Part shown: one piece after another, positions 1 through 7,333 of the stretch | How the letters are laid out: the number at the start of each line of letters is the position of its first letter | Numbering within the stretch: the first letter of the stretch is position 1 | Assembly: GCA_017623215.1 (NCBI GenBank) | Contig: JAGAPO010000081.1 | Location: forward strand, 1-33,712 | Length of the DNA stretch: 33,712 nt | Direction of reading: 5' to 3' | Source of the DNA: Lachnospiraceae bacterium | Lineage (GTDB): Bacteria > Bacillota > Clostridia > Lachnospirales > Lachnospiraceae | The notes under the pieces: generated by a model | Told to the model about the DNA's origin: nothing | What the model saw: only the letters and a program-made list of their open reading frames with translations | Database searches by the model: none | Made by a program: the position numbers and the translations under genes

Positions 1-42
1 CAGCAGGGTGTGCTGTTGCCGGGATCCAGTATATCATAAATC

Positions 43-99
43 GAATGTCAAGGTCAGGTAGTATTCTCTGCGAGAATCTCCACCTTACCCTTGACATTC
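43..99. repeat. Long imperfect hairpin upstream of the XRE gene
   Basis: Positions 43-51 pair with 91-99, 52-54 with 87-89, 56-59 with 82-85 and 63-68 with 72-77. That is about 22 base pairs, interrupted by one bulge (90), one mismatch (55/86) and a small internal loop, and capped by a 3-nt loop. No T-run follows on either side, so it is not an ordinary intrinsic terminator. Its role is unknown. It could be a REP-type palindrome, a processed RNA structure or the 3' end of a gene outside the window. Confidence 0.6.
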
Positions 100-169
100 C
101 GTTAAAGGTGAAGTGTAACCAATCATTGACACCTCAACAATTTTCGGCACCAGATTCTTACAAATCCAG

Positions 170-199
170 TTGACATCTGATTTCAAATTATTATATAAT
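170..199 (+). promoter_or_regulatory. Sigma-A-type promoter of the XRE regulator
   Basis: TTGACA at 170-175 and TATAAT at 194-199 are separated by 18 bp. Both hexamers match the vegetative consensus exactly. Transcription would begin near 206, giving a leader of about 40 nt before the start codon at 246. Confidence 0.85.
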
Positions 200-214
200 G
201 GTAGAAGGAAAAAT

Positions 215-225
215 GTGTTGAACAC
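215..225. promoter_or_regulatory. Candidate autoregulatory operator (GTGTT-g-AACAC)
   Basis: A perfect 5-bp inverted repeat with a one-base centre lies between the predicted transcription start and the Shine-Dalgarno site of the XRE gene. XRE repressors often bind such palindromes in their own leaders. The assignment as an operator is inference. Confidence 0.35.
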
Positions 226-245
226 CTACACAAGGAGGGAATTCT

Positions 246-587
246 ATGAATTTTAGCAGTCGATTAAAACAGCTCCGTCAGAAACACAAGCTGACTCAGA
301 GTGAACTCGCGGAGACGCTGAATTTGAAACCAACCGCAATTTCTAATTATGAATCCAGGCGGAACGAGCCGTCCTTCGATAAATTAATTGCACTCGCCAA
401 GTATTTTGATGTATCCTGTGATTATCTTCTTGGAGTATCGGACGATTATCTTCCCATCGGCGGAGAGGTTCTGGACCGTGATATTGTAGAGTTCTTTGAT
501 CTCTATCAGAAACTTACCGTTGACGAGGCGGCTGAGCTTAAGAATTATGCGAGCTATCTGCTGTACAAGCAGACAAAGGAGTCCTGA
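246..587 (+). CDS. XRE-family helix-turn-helix transcriptional regulator
   Basis: This 113-aa protein has a cro/C1-type helix-turn-helix at about residues 6-60. The stretch RLKQLRQKHKLTQSELAETL is followed by the recognition-helix region PTAISNYESRRNEPSFDKL. A short acidic C-terminal helical region after residue 70 is probably for dimerisation. The start is fixed by AAGGAGG at 232-238, seven bases before ATG. It is monocistronic: a consensus promoter precedes it and a hairpin terminator follows at 660. A palindrome in the leader suggests autorepression. The family usually controls a few local genes, and the target here cannot be told from sequence. Confidence 0.9.
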   Translation: MNFSSRLKQLRQKHKLTQSELAETLNLKPTAISNYESRRNEPSFDKLIALAKYFDVSCDYLLGVSDDYLPIGGEVLDRDIVEFFDLYQKLTVDEAAELKNYASYLLYKQTKES

Positions 588-659
588 TTCGGTATTTTAG
601 AGTTTCCTGTATCTTCAGGAAGGAATAATATGGGACGTGTTATAGATTCTATCATAAAA

Positions 660-699
660 GGGGAAGCGCTCCTGTTCGAAGCGTTCCCCTCTTTTTCTG
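660..699. terminator. Bidirectional intrinsic terminator between XRE and SEC-C genes
   Basis: GGGGAA at 660-665 pairs with TTCCCC at 684-689, and CGCT at 667-670 pairs with AGCG at 680-683, with one bulged base. A T-rich tract follows on the plus strand (690-699) and TTTT follows on the minus strand. It can serve both convergent genes. Confidence 0.8.
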
Positions 700-719
700 T
701 TTTCTTTTTCCTGCTCCTA

Positions 720-1220
720 TTATCTTCCGCAGCAATGCTTATACTTCTTGCCGCTTCCGCAGGGGCAGGGATCATTTCTTCCGACCTTCTTGCCCTTTAC
801 AACCGTGCCGGACTTCTTCTGCTGCAGATACAGCTCTTTCCTGCGATCCGCCGGAATCAGCTCATCCCATGCCGGAAGGTTATACAGCCAGTCGGCCTTC
901 GCCTCTACCATATTGTAGTACAGCTTCTCCTTGTCGTAACCAAGGTTCACCTGGGTATCCTCCTCCATTGTCTCGATCGGGTTCGGATTCACAAGGCTGT
1001 CGTTGATTCCATCCAGGAATCCTACGAAAATATTTAACGGTACCTGATACTTCTCGGCCAGCTCTGCTACGCTGCCCGTAACGACCTCATCCGGATTCGC
1101 AAGAATCTGCTCATAGATGCCTTTCTCCAGCGTGAAATACTCTCTCCAGAGCTTCTCGCCCTCCTTCTGGTCCATCTCCTGTGAATACGCCTGATCTCTC
1201 CAATCCTGTAATAAGCTCAT
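720..1220 (-). CDS. SEC-C zinc-binding motif protein
   Basis: This 166-aa protein ends in a classic SEC-C motif, [14 protein letters not shown], the metal-binding tail also found at the C-terminus of SecA and in many stand-alone proteins. The preceding ~145 residues are acidic and helical, with no other domain I recognise. Proteins of this kind occur widely in Lachnospiraceae, and their partner is unknown. It lies downstream of the rarA pair on the same strand but 211 bp away, so it may have its own promoter. No clear -35/-10 pair was found. The start was chosen as the first ATG after a purine-rich stretch, and the Shine-Dalgarno site is weak. Confidence 0.85.
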   Translation of the reverse strand: MSLLQDWRDQAYSQEMDQKEGEKLWREYFTLEKGIYEQILANPDEVVTGSVAELAEKYQVPLNIFVGFLDGINDSLVNPNPIETMEEDTQVNLGYDKEKLYYNMVEAKADWLYNLPAWDELIPADRRKELYLQQKKSGTVVKGKKVGRNDPCPCGSGKKYKHCCGR

Positions 1221-1296
1221 TGCTCTACCATGTCCTTTCTTATTATAAAATATTATTTTTATTTTCTTTGTATAAACGGAAATATCCCGTCAATAC

Positions 1297-1440
1297 TATA
1301 ATCAACCAGTTCTTAAGGCGGATCCCCCCTCCGCTTTCAGAATGTGGTTTACCAAAGATGAATGAAATACTTATCCTCCCATTCGGAGGATATATCCTCC
1401 CCTTTTTCTGGCCGGCAGCTCGTGCTGCCGGTCAGTTTTT
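1297..1440 (+). ncRNA. Candidate small RNA with C-rich loops and its own terminator
   Basis: Between two minus-strand genes the plus strand carries a TATAAT at 1297-1302 and then three hairpins. The first has stem 1315-1322/1330-1337 and loop TCCCCCC. The second has stem 1372-1379/1385-1392. The third is a 12-bp stem, 1408-1419/1424-1435, followed by TTTTT at 1436-1440. The T-run follows the last hairpin only in the plus direction, although no plus-strand gene lies upstream. C-rich loops that can pair with Shine-Dalgarno sequences are typical of Gram-positive regulatory RNAs. The -35 region is poor, so this remains a candidate. Confidence 0.4.
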
Positions 1441-1716
1441 CTTATTCTCTCCTTGCAGTTCCTTCTCAAGCTCTTTTTTCTTTTTTCGGAACTCGCGCAG
1501 GGACATTGTATTCTCGTCATCCTCCTTATGAACGAGCTTATAGATCACGATAAAGCCATACAGCAGAATCGGGATAATGACGGTACAGACTGCGCTTGCC
1601 ATGAACAGCCCGTTCGCATAGGGCTTCGCGGTGATTGCCGCAATCAGGGTGAGCAGATACATCAGCACCAGAACTGCAATACCCGCGATTGCAGCGATTC
1701 GTTTTCCGTTCTTCAT
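1432..1716 (-). CDS. Small two-helix membrane protein, unknown function
   Basis: This 94-aa protein has two predicted membrane segments (about residues 8-30 and 37-60). A charged, Lys/Glu-rich cytoplasmic tail with coiled-coil character (REFRKKKKELEKELQGE) follows. I do not recognise the family. Its ATG overlaps the rarA stop by four bases (ATGA), so it is translationally coupled to rarA and co-transcribed with it. Its stop codon lies inside the hairpin at 1408-1435, whose T-run points the other way. Confidence 0.75.
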   Translation of the reverse strand: MKNGKRIAAIAGIAVLVLMYLLTLIAAITAKPYANGLFMASAVCTVIIPILLYGFIVIYKLVHKEDDENTMSLREFRKKKKELEKELQGENKKN

Positions 1717-3044
1717 TCTTCTTCCGCCTCCTCTCTGATTCGTCTCATATATTCTTTGATCGTCTTTTCGTAACCGTTGTCAGACGGGCGGTAGAAGGTC
1801 CGATCCTTTAATTCCTCCGGCAGGTATTGCTGCTTTACATAATGGTTCTTATAGTCATGCGCATATTTATAACCGATTCCGTGTCCAAGCCCCACCGCTC
1901 CCGGATAATGCGCATCCATCAGGTAAGGAGGAATCGGCGCGGTCCGTGTTGTCTTTACCGTCTCCATCGCATCGAAGATCGCCGTAACCGCCGAATTACT
2001 CTTAGGCGCGCACGCGACATAAGAAGCCGCCTGAGCCAGAATAATCTGAGACTCCGGCATTCCAATCCGCTCGACTGCAAGAGATGCATTCACCGCCACC
2101 ACAAGGGCCATCGGATCCGCGTTCGAGACATCCTCGGCCGCGCAGATCATAATGCGTCTTGCAATAAAGGCAGGTTCTTCCCCCGCATACAGCATCTTCG
2201 CAAGATAGTACACCGCCGCATCCGGATCGGAGCCCCGCATGCTCTTGATAAATGCGGAAATGTTATCGTAATGGTTATCCCCGCTCTTATCATACCGCAC
2301 CACGCGCTTTTGAATACATTCCGATGCAACCGGAAGCGTAATATGAATTAACCCGTCCTCGGAGCGTTCCGTTGTCAGAACGCCCAGCTCGATCGCGTTC
2401 AGCGCAGATCTGGCGTCACCGTTCGCAACGTCCGCAAGGAAATCCAGAGCGTCCTTGTCAATCACAGCCTGATATGCTCCCAGGCCCTTTTCCTCGTTCT
2501 CAAGCGCCCGCTTAATCAGAACCCTGATATCCTCCGCGGAAAGCGGCTTCAGCTCAAAGATAACGGAACGGGATATCAAAGCTCCGTTCACTTCAAAATA
2601 TGGATTCTCTGTCGTCGCTCCAATCAGAATTACCGTACCGTCCTCTACAAATGGAAGCAGATAATCCTGCTGCCCTTTATTAAAACGATGAATCTCGTCC
2701 ACGAACAGTATGGTTCGTTTCCCATACATCGCCTGGTTGTCCTTCGCTTCTTTAATAACCTCCTCCATATCCTTCTTTCCGGCAGAGGTCGCATTAATCT
2801 GTGTAAATATTGCGCTTGTCGTATTGGCAATCACACGCGCAAGCGTTGTCTTGCCCGTTCCGGGCGGTCCGTAAAAGATAATTGAGCTCAGCTTGTCCGC
2901 CTTAATGGCCCGGTACAGCATCTTCCCTTTTCCAATAATATGGCTCTGTCCTACTACCTCATCCAATGTAGAAGGCCTCAGCCTTGATGCGAGCGGAGCC
3001 TCCTTCTCGGCATTTTGCTCCCGCATATAATCAAATAAATCCAT
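1713..3044 (-). CDS. rarA: Replication-associated recombination protein A (RarA/MgsA AAA+ ATPase)
   Basis: This is a 443-aa AAA+ ATPase of the RarA/MgsA/WRNIP1 family, which acts at stalled replication forks with single-strand binding protein and RecA. The Walker A motif GPPGTGKTT is at residues 59-67. The Walker B motif ILFVDEIHRF is near 112-121, and GATTENP follows as sensor 1. The C-terminal part contains the family's tetramerisation region, including YPGAVGLGHGIGYKYAHDYK. The length matches the family. It starts with ATG close to the divergent DUF4250 promoter and is followed, with a 4-bp overlap, by the small membrane protein gene. Confidence 0.96.
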   Translation of the reverse strand: MDLFDYMREQNAEKEAPLASRLRPSTLDEVVGQSHIIGKGKMLYRAIKADKLSSIIFYGPPGTGKTTLARVIANTTSAIFTQINATSAGKKDMEEVIKEAKDNQAMYGKRTILFVDEIHRFNKGQQDYLLPFVEDGTVILIGATTENPYFEVNGALISRSVIFELKPLSAEDIRVLIKRALENEEKGLGAYQAVIDKDALDFLADVANGDARSALNAIELGVLTTERSEDGLIHITLPVASECIQKRVVRYDKSGDNHYDNISAFIKSMRGSDPDAAVYYLAKMLYAGEEPAFIARRIMICAAEDVSNADPMALVVAVNASLAVERIGMPESQIILAQAASYVACAPKSNSAVTAIFDAMETVKTTRTAPIPPYLMDAHYPGAVGLGHGIGYKYAHDYKNHYVKQQYLPEELKDRTFYRPSDNGYEKTIKEYMRRIREEAEEE

Positions 3045-3058
3045 AAGTACCTACCCCG

Positions 3059-3088
3059 TTGACGAATCCCGCTCCGTTCTGTTACAAT
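3059..3088 (+). promoter_or_regulatory. Sigma-A-type promoter of the DUF4250 gene
   Basis: TTGACG at 3059-3064 and TACAAT at 3083-3088 have an 18-bp spacer. They lie directly upstream of the AAGGAGG site at 3111-3117, and the -35 is just outside the rarA coding region. Confidence 0.7.
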
Positions 3089-3125
3089 AATAAATATATC
3101 ATATATCCAAAAGGAGGTGTCCGCC

Positions 3126-3302
3126 ATGAATCTTCCCGCTGATCCGATGATTCTTCTCAGCTTTGTCAATATGAAGCTCAGGGATTCCTATTCCTCGCTT
3201 GACGCCCTGTGCGACGATCTGGAGGTGGAAAAGGAGTCTCTGATTCGCTCCCTTGACGCAATCGATTATCATTACGATTCGGCTTCGAATCGTTTCGTAT
3301 AA
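3126..3302 (+). CDS. DUF4250 domain small protein
   Basis: This 58-aa protein begins MNLPADPMILLSFVNMKLRD, the typical opening of DUF4250 proteins, which are common in Lachnospiraceae and of unknown function. The fold may be a small helical bundle, and the sequence LDALCDDLEVEKESLIRSL suggests a helix-turn-helix-like pair. The start at 3126 was chosen because AAGGAGG at 3111-3117 sits eight bases upstream. A GTG at 3117 lies inside that site and is rejected. It is expressed alone, divergently from rarA. Confidence 0.85.
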   Translation: MNLPADPMILLSFVNMKLRDSYSSLDALCDDLEVEKESLIRSLDAIDYHYDSASNRFV

Positions 3303-3413
3303 GAGTGCAGGCTTTCAAGGCTTGTCTGTCGGCAGAGCAGTGAGCCGCCCCCTCTTCTTCCTTTGTCTTGCTCTTGTTATTCTTGCTATTCCTGTGTTCT
3401 TTCTTCCTGCAGT

Positions 3414-3932
3414 TTATTCCTGCGTGCCAAATATCCGTGAGAGCCTTCTTCCCGCCGCTGCATATAAGAACAGCGCTCCCACGGCGGCCCCGGCCGTATC
3501 CACACAGACATCCGATATCTGACCGCTCCGACCGCTCACGAACAGCTGGTGCACTTCGTCGGAACACACATACAACGCACATACCCCGACGACCGCAAGA
3601 AAGTACAGAAGTCCTCTCTCTTTTCTCGAAGCAAGAACGTGCAATCCGACGCAGACTGCCAATACCGCATATTCCGTCGCATGTGCAAGCTTGCGTATCA
3701 AAAAGACGAGCCCGTCCATTCTGACCGCATCTGCCTCCAGTTCCTGTCTGTATTCCACTCCCGCAACGGTTTCAACCGCATCCAGCGCAATCTCCGCAAC
3801 AAAAGAGCTCTGCTGATTCGACTGATCCGCCGTCTTTGCGGAGAACAAAAAAATAATAACCATCATAATTACTGCCGGCACCCATGACAGCCGCTTCATC
3901 CATTCTTTCATTTGCTCTTGAAGTCGCCTCAT
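3414..3932 (-). CDS. VanZ-family membrane protein
   Basis: This 172-aa VanZ-like protein has four hydrophobic segments. The family hallmarks are present: FSAKTADQSNQQS after the first helix, RKLAHATEYAVLAV at the second, and SDEVHQLFVSGRSGQISDV before the last helix. VanZ of Enterococcus confers low-level teicoplanin resistance; most chromosomal homologues have no defined role. There are no other van genes nearby, so a resistance role is not implied. The Shine-Dalgarno site (AGGGA) is weak and the start is less certain. It is transcribed alone from a promoter that overlaps the yigZ promoter. Confidence 0.87.
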   Translation of the reverse strand: MRRLQEQMKEWMKRLSWVPAVIMMVIIFLFSAKTADQSNQQSSFVAEIALDAVETVAGVEYRQELEADAVRMDGLVFLIRKLAHATEYAVLAVCVGLHVLASRKERGLLYFLAVVGVCALYVCSDEVHQLFVSGRSGQISDVCVDTAGAAVGALFLYAAAGRRLSRIFGTQE

Positions 3933-3946
3933 TTCCCTGTTATAAT
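3918..3946 (+). promoter_or_regulatory. Promoter of the yigZ-like gene
   Basis: TTGAAG at 3918-3923 and TATAAT at 3941-3946 have a 17-bp spacer. It overlaps the first codons of the VanZ-like gene and faces the VanZ promoter, so transcripts from the two promoters overlap at their 5' ends. Confidence 0.7.
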
Positions 3947-3958
3947 AAAGCAGACTAT

Positions 3959-3988
3959 ATTGTAACGCGAAATAGAAAGCTTTGTCAA
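3959..3988 (-). promoter_or_regulatory. Promoter of the VanZ-like gene
   Basis: On the minus strand TTGACA (3988-3983) and TACAAT (3964-3959) have an 18-bp spacer. The predicted start near 3952 leaves a leader of about 20 nt. Confidence 0.7.
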
Positions 3989-4030
3989 GCAGATTAACGA
4001 GGTGCTATTCCGCAGGAACGGAGGAACCAC

Positions 4031-4687
4031 ATGGCTGAACGCTACAAAACCGTCTATCAGGGCGGAACCGGTGAAATAATTGAAAAGAAATCCCGCTTTA
4101 TCGCAACTGTTATTCCGATTGCATCCGAAGAAGAAGCAATCGCTTTCATTGACAGCATGAAGAAAAAATATTGGGATGCCACCCATAACTGCTCCGCCTA
4201 TGTGCTTGGCCGCAATCATGAGCTCGCGAGATGCAGCGATGACGGAGAACCGCAAAAGACTGCGGGACGCCCCATGCTGGATGTGCTGCTCGGCGAGGGA
4301 ATTCACAACACCGCTGTTGTTGTAACCCGGTATTTTGGCGGAACTCTTCTTGGCACCGGCGGTCTTGTCAGGGCTTACCAGGGTGCGGCTAAGGAGGGCC
4401 TTAAGAACTCTCTCATTATCGAGAAGATCTACGGAACCCCCCTTACAATCCGAACCGATTATAACGGAATCGGAAAGATTCAATATCTTATCGCGCAGAA
4501 TCAGCTGACTACGCTTTCCACAGAATATACCGATACCGTAACCGTTCAGGTACTCCTGACGCCCGAGGAGCTCGGAAGCTTTACTAAGAAGGTCATGGAA
4601 GCAACGAACGGACGTGCCGTATTGGAGCCCGGAGATCCGGTCTATTTTGCAGATGTCTCCGGAGAGATTATGCTCTTTGAGAGTTAA
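4031..4687 (+). CDS. YigZ/IMPACT family protein
   Basis: This 218-aa protein has an N-terminal UPF0029/IMPACT domain (about residues 15-130). It contains KKKYWDATHNCSAYVLG, the SDDGEP signature and VVVTRYFGGTLLGTGGLVRAYQ. A C-terminal DUF1949-type ferredoxin-like domain follows. Bacterial members are linked loosely to translation and eukaryotic IMPACT regulates GCN2; the bacterial activity is not settled. ATG follows GGAGG closely. It converges on the PBP gene with no spare base between the two stop codons (4687/4688), and no terminator hairpin is visible there. Confidence 0.93.
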   Translation: MAERYKTVYQGGTGEIIEKKSRFIATVIPIASEEEAIAFIDSMKKKYWDATHNCSAYVLGRNHELARCSDDGEPQKTAGRPMLDVLLGEGIHNTAVVVTRYFGGTLLGTGGLVRAYQGAAKEGLKNSLIIEKIYGTPLTIRTDYNGIGKIQYLIAQNQLTTLSTEYTDTVTVQVLLTPEELGSFTKKVMEATNGRAVLEPGDPVYFADVSGEIMLFES

Positions 4688-7282
4688 TTAATCTCCTCCT
4701 GCCTCCGGAAATGTGTGAAGCGAACACGTCGTAGCATCTCCGCTCGGCAGAATAAAAGGCGTGTCATTGGTCTTGCCGGTCTCCTGCTTTACCAGATAGA
4801 CAACGGATTCCGTCTCCGTACAGAACTCCGCTGCGAACTTGCCAGATTCTTTACAGATCGTAACGGCCAGATGACAGCTGCACGGTTCGGTCGGAACCGT
4901 TCCCTTTGCGAACAGTTCTGTTACCACGGTCGAACCGCCGAGCGCCTGATTACACAGCCCGTCGATTGCAAGCTTGCCGCATTTGCTGCAGATATCCGCG
5001 GTTACAACAGACTCCGGCATTTCGAATTCTTTATATTCGAGCTCTTTTTCCTCATGAATCCGCTCCATAATCTCCTGCCAGATGGCCTGGTGGTATGTTG
5101 TATTCTCCTGGCTCCCGTTATTATCATAACCGCTCCAGATTGCTGCCGTGTAATACGGCGTATATCCCACAAACCATAAGTCATTCGTATCTGCAGTCGT
5201 TCCTGTCTTCCCCGCGATCGGCATCGAATACTTGCGGAATCGAAGATTTTTGCCCGTTCCTTTCGTAACGGTATCCTCCATTGCATCCGTGAGCAGATAC
5301 GCTGTCGAAGACTTAATTACCTGTGACGACTTTGTTTCATTGGAAAGGATCACATTCCCATCCTTATCCAGAACCTTGGTATAGAAAATCGGTTCAATGT
5401 ACGTTCCTCCGTTGGCAATCGCTGCATAGGCCGCCGTCATTTCCAGATTCGTAACGCCGTCCGTGAGCTCTCCGAGCGCAAGTGCCGGCGTAATATCCGA
5501 GTAGACCTTGCCGCTTTCGGTGGTTCTCTTCTCCACAAGATTCCGGAAGCCAAGCTTCTTCAGATAATCAAACCCCAGCTGTGGTCCAATCTGAACCAGC
5601 GTCTTAACCGCAACCACATTCTTGGACCAGTATATGCCCCGCCTTATGCCCGTCAATCCTTCAAAAACATCCTTTTCCCAGTTTATGACCTCTCTGTTCT
5701 CATTTGGATAATAATACTGCGCGTCATCCTGAACCGAAGCAAGGGTAAGCCCCGACGTATCCAAGGCCGGCAAAAAGGCTGCAAGCACCTGAAAGGTTGA
5801 TCCGGCCTGTCTGAGCGTACTGGTCGCCCGATTCAGCGTCCGGTTGCCCACCTTCTCCCCTCGCCCGCCCACAATCGCGACAACATGCCCCGTGGACTGC
5901 TCCATAATCGTCATGGAACACTGCGGCTGCAGCGTTATATATTTGCGTTCTCCGCTTACCGTATCGCCTTCTTTTATCATAGCCTTTCGGAATTCTCTGC
6001 ATTTTTCCAGCATATCGACTCTGTTATAACCGAGTTCCGTAAAATAATAGCCGTCAGAATGCACATAAATTCCTTCCGGATCGGTAAAGCCCTGTTCCTT
6101 GAAATACTCCTTCATATCGCTCAGCTGATAGTGCACCTCCGTGCCGTCCGCCTTCAGAATGGACAGCACATAATTCAGCTCATAATAAGCCCCTTCCCCC
6201 ACTGCCGGGAAATTACCCGAATCGGAATACACTTCATCACAGATCTCCTGGATGACCGGATCCTGTGTGGTATAAATACTCAATCCGCCCGAATACAGCA
6301 TCTTATCCGCCTGCTCCGCCGTATACCCGGCTTCCACCAGATCGTCGAACACCTGATCAATTACCTCGTCCGTAAAGTATGTGTTATAGGTATCGTCCTT
6401 CTTGGCCGCGGCAACCGCCTGAATTCTCTCGTAGACGTTGTCATTAACCGCCTCCTGATACTCTTCCTCCGTACAGAATCCAAGCGCAAGCATACTTTTC
6501 AGAGTCTCCATTCGCCCTTTCGCATTTGCCTCCGGATAATTGATTGGATTCTGCCGAACCGGTGAAAGGCAGAGCGGCGCAAGAACCGCCGCTTCGGAAA
6601 GCGTCAGTTCCCCGACATTCTTATTAAAATACGTCTTTGCCGCCGTCTGAATACCCCACGCCCCATTTCCGAGATTAATGGTATTCAGATAATATTCCAG
6701 AATCTCATCCTTGCTCATCTTATTCTCAAGCTGAATCGCAAGATACTGTTCCTGAATCTTATGCTTAATCTTATCATAAAGATTGCTTTCATTGCCTCCG
6801 CCGAATATCTGCTGCTTAATCAGCTGCTGTGTAATCGTGCTTCCGCCGAAATTCGCTTCTCCAGTCTTAATAACAGAATACACGGCCCTGATCATCTCAC
6901 GGGCATCAATTCCGGCATGCTCGAAGAACCGTTCGTCTTCAATCGCGACAAAACAGTATTGTACATGCTTTGGAATCTGATCAATGGTTACATACTCCCG
7001 ATTCGCCTGGGCACCCACAAGCGTGTCAATCAGATTCCCTTCACTGTCGTAAATACTGGATTTGTAGCCGTTCGAGATCACATTAATATCCTCGAGCTCC
7101 GGCACTTCTTTTATTAATGCGTTCACAGCGCCTGCCACGGCAATACAGCTGATAACGGCGGCAGCAGCGATCAGCAGAACAACGATCCGATAGGTCATAA
7201 CTGTCGCCTTGGATGACATTCTTACGGCTGTGGATTTCACCTGATGCTGTTTTTTCAGCGTCCCTTTTTTACTAAAATCCAT
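4688..7282 (-). CDS. PBP1A-type penicillin-binding protein with altered SxxK motif (probable transpeptidase-dead)
   Basis: This 864-aa bifunctional (class A) PBP has a cytoplasmic N-terminus and a membrane anchor at about residues 31-55. The GT51 glycosyltransferase domain has EDERFFEH at 115-122 and GGSTITQQ at 146-153, with HKIQE at 174-178 where RKxxE is usual. The penicillin-binding domain follows. SKN (553-555) and KTGTT (692-696) are intact. The catalytic SxxK reads STFQ (495-498): the codon is CAG, where the adjacent paralogue has AAG. In this enzyme class that lysine activates the serine, so loss of transpeptidation and beta-lactam acylation is expected. Both glycosyltransferase catalytic glutamates remain. 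The C-terminus carries CxxC-type cysteines. It is second in a two-gene operon, 51 bp after its paralogue. Confidence 0.93.
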   Translation of the reverse strand: MDFSKKGTLKKQHQVKSTAVRMSSKATVMTYRIVVLLIAAAAVISCIAVAGAVNALIKEVPELEDINVISNGYKSSIYDSEGNLIDTLVGAQANREYVTIDQIPKHVQYCFVAIEDERFFEHAGIDAREMIRAVYSVIKTGEANFGGSTITQQLIKQQIFGGGNESNLYDKIKHKIQEQYLAIQLENKMSKDEILEYYLNTINLGNGAWGIQTAAKTYFNKNVGELTLSEAAVLAPLCLSPVRQNPINYPEANAKGRMETLKSMLALGFCTEEEYQEAVNDNVYERIQAVAAAKKDDTYNTYFTDEVIDQVFDDLVEAGYTAEQADKMLYSGGLSIYTTQDPVIQEICDEVYSDSGNFPAVGEGAYYELNYVLSILKADGTEVHYQLSDMKEYFKEQGFTDPEGIYVHSDGYYFTELGYNRVDMLEKCREFRKAMIKEGDTVSGERKYITLQPQCSMTIMEQSTGHVVAIVGGRGEKVGNRTLNRATSTLRQAGSTFQVLAAFLPALDTSGLTLASVQDDAQYYYPNENREVINWEKDVFEGLTGIRRGIYWSKNVVAVKTLVQIGPQLGFDYLKKLGFRNLVEKRTTESGKVYSDITPALALGELTDGVTNLEMTAAYAAIANGGTYIEPIFYTKVLDKDGNVILSNETKSSQVIKSSTAYLLTDAMEDTVTKGTGKNLRFRKYSMPIAGKTGTTADTNDLWFVGYTPYYTAAIWSGYDNNGSQENTTYHQAIWQEIMERIHEEKELEYKEFEMPESVVTADICSKCGKLAIDGLCNQALGGSTVVTELFAKGTVPTEPCSCHLAVTICKESGKFAAEFCTETESVVYLVKQETGKTNDTPFILPSGDATTCSLHTFPEAGGD

Positions 7283-7333
7283 CCTGCTACCTAATCCCCC
7301 ATTTCTTTCATCGAAAGCTTCTGATCCTTACTG

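Noticed and set aside
630..1037. Plus-strand open frame of 135 codons overlapping the SEC-C gene, with a Shine-Dalgarno-like GGAAGG before its ATG
   Set aside because: It runs through the terminator hairpin and then antisense to a well-supported SEC-C protein; its translation is low-complexity and hydrophobic with no recognisable domain.
1713..3044. rarA as a clamp-loader subunit (DnaX-like)
   Set aside because: The AAA+ core is similar, but the C-terminal GHGIGYKYAHDY region and length are those of RarA/MgsA.
3414..3932. Glycopeptide resistance locus suggested by the VanZ-like gene
   Set aside because: No vanH, vanA, vanX, vanR or vanS genes are nearby, and VanZ-like proteins are common in genomes without resistance.
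5885..6565. 226-codon plus-strand open frame
   Set aside because: It is antisense to the downstream PBP gene, has shadow composition and no ribosome site.
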